Assembly (NCBI RefSeq): GCF_018255755.1
Contig: NZ_CP073766.1
Coordinates: 1,922,001 to 1,986,000, forward strand
Origin: Chitinophaga sp. HK235
GTDB lineage: Bacteria; Bacteroidota; Bacteroidia; Chitinophagales; Chitinophagaceae
Length of the DNA stretch: 64,000 nucleotides
Direction of reading: 5' to 3'
Shown: in pieces, positions 62,601 to 64,000 of the stretch
How positions within the stretch are numbered: position 1 is the first letter of the stretch
How the letters are laid out: each line of letters begins with the position of its first letter
Notes under the pieces: generated by a model
Databases searched by the model: none
Told to the model about the DNA's origin: nothing
Seen by the model: the letters and a program-made list of their open reading frames with translations, nothing else
Program-made: the position numbers and the translations under genes

Positions 62601-64000
62601 CCCTTATCACTGGAGTTCATAAAGTTGAGCTTAACGGTGCCGCCTATACCGATTTTACCTTCAGAGATACCGATGTTGAGGTTTTCAAATCCGATAGGGA
62701 ACCCTCCCATTTTGGAACCACTGGAGTTGGAGATATCGAAGGTGCCGCTGTGTACATAAGGCTTCTGGGTAGACAGGGTCAGTTCCTGGAAGCTGATATT
62801 GTTGACATTGAGGAAACTTTGATTGAGGGTCACTTTACCGTTCAGCACCGCCATTGGCACAAAATCTTTTTCTGTTTTGGTGATCTGGATACGGCTGTTT
62901 TTATCAAGTGTGATTTCTCCGGCAAAGAATTTATATTTCTTTTCAGCGGTAGTTTTCACAGCAAATGAATAATAGGTATCACCGCCACGCATGCTGATGG
63001 AAGCATCGTACCCAAGCGGATCCTGTCCGAGGAAATCCAGCTGCAGCATACCTGCCAGCTGACCACCATTGAGTTTATTTTTACTGAAAGAGATACCTAT
63101 CTTATCCACTGACAGTGGCCAGCCACCAGCGCTGGCATCTCCCAGCGGGAGAATATTTTCTGCGGTGATGGCTCCGCTCACACCCTGATCGTCCAGGATA
63201 AAATTGGTGACCGCTACTTTAGGTCTGCCCTTCTGTGTGGCCAGTTGCTGCGGCAGTCCTACTTCCAGTTCCTGCAGGAAGAAGCCCCGCCATAACAACG
63301 GGCTGCCCGGATCGGCCAGCATATCACTGGTTACATTCAGTCCGGCAGGGTTAGCGATATCGCTCATGTCTACCGTGGCGTTCTTCACTTTAAAGCTGAA
63401 GTCTTTGAGGCCGTTGATATGGAAGGCAGGTATGTCTACGCTGGCCATTATGTTATTCAGGTCGTGTACATTGACCTGCATGGCGGCCCGCAGTTTCTCT
63501 GTTTTAGGATCCTCCGGCTGCAGCCAGGCTTTATCGAATTCAAAAATTCCGCTCAGGTTGGCGGCCCGGAAACCATTACAGTCCCACTCCACATAGTTGG
63601 TACCATCGCCGGGAAATATCAGGTCGAGGTGATCGTTGATGGGAATATTTTTTTCACTGAGCAGTACCAGTTTGGTAGATCCTGATGCAGAGATGCCTCC
63701 TGGTGTGAAAGCCACATTTTTAGCGCCGAATATCAGTTCACTGTTGGTGCCCGGAAACGTAAAGCGGAAGTAGGCATTGAAGTAAGCACCAGTGGGCGTC
63801 ATATGAGCACTATCGATCGCGATCACATAAATTTTTCCATTGATCTCCCTTACCAACCCAATGGGGAGGTTGCCCATTTCTTCGCTGCTGAGCGCATTGA
63901 CATAACGTCCTTTTTCTTTGATACTTTTGAAGACACCTGTCACATGATCGATCAGATCGCCCTTTTGGGCTGTATCGGCCACTGGTGACGTGTACAGGGA
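59678..64000 (-). CDS. Giant beta-rich protein, 5' end beyond the window (partial)
   Basis: At least 1440 residues; the frame is open to the right edge, and the GTG at 63982 is internal because codons in front of it continue without a stop. No family is recognised. The visible part is dominated by alternating hydrophobic/polar strands with many Gly and Asn, repeatedly of the form LNGKVTLNQSFLNVNNISFQELTLS. One section has glycine-rich amphipathic strands (GGGFGFGAHFRAGFSFDFGVYGDFALGAGTD) as in barrels or long beta-grooves. The C-terminal 450 residues are less repetitive. It leads the visible operon, 6 nt before the FN3 gene. A scaffold or channel role is a guess from size and beta content. 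Confidence 0.85.
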   Translation of the reverse strand, partial: SLYTSPVADTAQKGDLIDHVTGVFKSIKEKGRYVNALSSEEMGNLPIGLVREINGKIYVIAIDSAHMTPTGAYFNAYFRFTFPGTNSELIFGAKNVAFTPGGISASGSTKLVLLSEKNIPINDHLDLIFPGDGTNYVEWDCNGFRAANLSGIFEFDKAWLQPEDPKTEKLRAAMQVNVHDLNNIMASVDIPAFHINGLKDFSFKVKNATVDMSDIANPAGLNVTSDMLADPGSPLLWRGFFLQELEVGLPQQLATQKGRPKVAVTNFILDDQGVSGAITAENILPLGDASAGGWPLSVDKIGISFSKNKLNGGQLAGMLQLDFLGQDPLGYDASISMRGGDTYYSFAVKTTAEKKYKFFAGEITLDKNSRIQITKTEKDFVPMAVLNGKVTLNQSFLNVNNISFQELTLSTQKPYVHSGTFDISNSSGSKMGGFPIGFENLNIGISEGKIGIGGTVKLNFMNSSDKGFSGKTSFVVTAEQRDEIQSVTVDGAVVQKTRTRWKLDKVTVNDIDLTVKVMAFSMHGILTIFDNHPVYGNGFRGMLDFSIPGPIPKAKATAYFGSKDDYRYWHVDAYIGVTIPIGMLQITGLMGGMSYHMERPSSFDPYESRDAVDKKGGMKDVSEIFQYVPTRDAGLGFIGGVSLAFAQETVVNANVALEVQFGTDGGFRYAQFDGAGYVVHVAKKAVNKQDAKEDVSAPVWVKFKMRYDNVNSTYDASFKTYINIAGVLRGINENGLVGEAAFHMAPNEWWFYIGRPSQMFGLNILGLAEIKTYFMMGSKVEDMPDVPQEVKEVFDGVNTNFMAMENAMSKGGGFGFGAHFRAGFSFDFGVYGDFALGAGTDILLRNYGEARCKGSNSVIGFNGWYASGQAYVFVKGDVGIRVKVFGKKRGFSIAKLSAAVLLQAKLPNPSWFRGMVGVKYAVLGGLIKGTANIKIELGSQCELVGAKELNVVVISDIKPDDQNNDVSVFATPQVAFNMAVGKSFSMMNEFDEVATYRIQLDELKLMKDQNEIKGSVELAADGSSASLTLRDILPPLSKLTASAKVHIDRQNGSSWDALKNGNNIDYETKSATFTTGEAPDYIPWENVAYAYPVRRQYNLLPKEYNKGYIKLKRGQPDLFAPVDGSGKKWKVTAAMTAAQGQAMDVPVSYSENAAEVGFDIPANLSRETIYGFSITRASLDGEKAANNVVTKNTTTISEEGDTTTFSQKALKGNATSAATKEVIAYSFRTSRYGTFAEKMNATSDPRDMFDIATNYISVIGQRFDAEETFDKFEIEGDATFSTKPMITLRAGTNNGWLQNQLMPLLYNNYPFHPSINITRDLTVTGGIPPLDAVRLYNNDIASYKLEDGAINDGYAPSRPGRCRFMYYVSFVANDDYHELLNKANRYYLSGGQATPAISRLMTSLFPDLQGNQFYPVELQYRLPGKNNITSSITRSIYYKL

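Noticed and set aside
61544..62968. 474-codon forward frame inside the giant beta-rich gene
   Set aside because: Shadow of the reverse-strand gene; no start signal, motif or sensible composition.
1..64000. tRNA, rRNA, CRISPR array, prophage or insertion sequence
   Set aside because: No cloverleaf-like gene, regular short spacer array, integrase, transposase or phage structural gene was found by reading; the AAA+ gene alone does not make a contractile injection locus.

Overview
The window is chromosomal DNA of a free-living Bacteroidota, most likely Chitinophaga or a close relative in the Chitinophagaceae. The support is three SusC/SusD pairs, two of them under ECF sigma/FecR control with an STN domain on SusC; promoters of the TAnnTTTG type in place of the E. 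coli -10/-35; many Bacteroidetes lipoproteins; and a SprB-repeat surface protein ending in a type IX secretion (T9SS) sorting domain. I see no tRNA, rRNA, CRISPR array, transposase or phage gene.

Layout. (1) 0-10 kb: a GH30 glycosidase lipoprotein faces, across a perfect terminator, a lipoprotein and a reverse-strand cluster of ECF sigma, FecR, STN-SusC and SusD. (2) 10-13.7 kb: a secreted protein overlapping a patatin phospholipase, a small membrane protein and a GNAT acetyltransferase. (3) 13.7-20.4 kb: an SusC/SusD/CocE-family serine hydrolase operon, preceded by about 0.8 kb of AT-rich non-coding DNA. (4) 21-23 kb: small genes and an alpha/beta hydrolase whose start is out of frame by one base. 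(5) 23.3-32.7 kb: a second ECF sigma/FecR/STN-SusC/SusD cluster followed by an arylsulfotransferase-like lipoprotein and a TsdA-like dihaem cytochrome c. (6) 33.5-42 kb: an orphan CIS-type AAA+ ATPase, then a copper-resistance island (AraC-type regulator, CopA ATPase, FAD/2Fe-2S reductase, CopZ-like chaperone, DUF3347 protein, multicopper oxidase with a CopB-like tail). (7) 42-46 kb: a palindrome-bounded repeat element, an SDR/steroid-5-alpha-reductase pair, a decayed lactonase gene, a broken ArsR gene with intact operators, and an SRPBCC gene. (8) 45.7-64 kb: one reverse-strand operon of very large exported proteins that runs off the right edge.

Most interesting. Region 8 encodes a beta-rich protein of more than 1400 residues, a multi-FN3 protein, a 15-unit SprB-repeat protein with a T9SS sorting domain, and a 1866-residue protein carrying an HExxH metalloprotease motif, a caspase-like His/Cys pair and a variable-looking C-terminal tip. 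Two small genes follow directly, as immunity genes would. I read this as a candidate surface-displayed, self-processing polymorphic-toxin system. Two regulatory discoveries also stand out. Each of the two FecR-SusC gaps contains an opposite-strand -7 promoter box starting at the SusC start codon and ending in an intrinsic terminator on that same strand, which predicts antisense small RNAs of about 95-105 nt. In the copper island, three promoters share AATYRTATAAC exactly 21 nt upstream of a -7-like box, which predicts a regulon for the local AraC-type protein.

Limits: family calls rest on motifs and remembered family features, not searches. Three frameshifted genes could in principle include sequencing errors.
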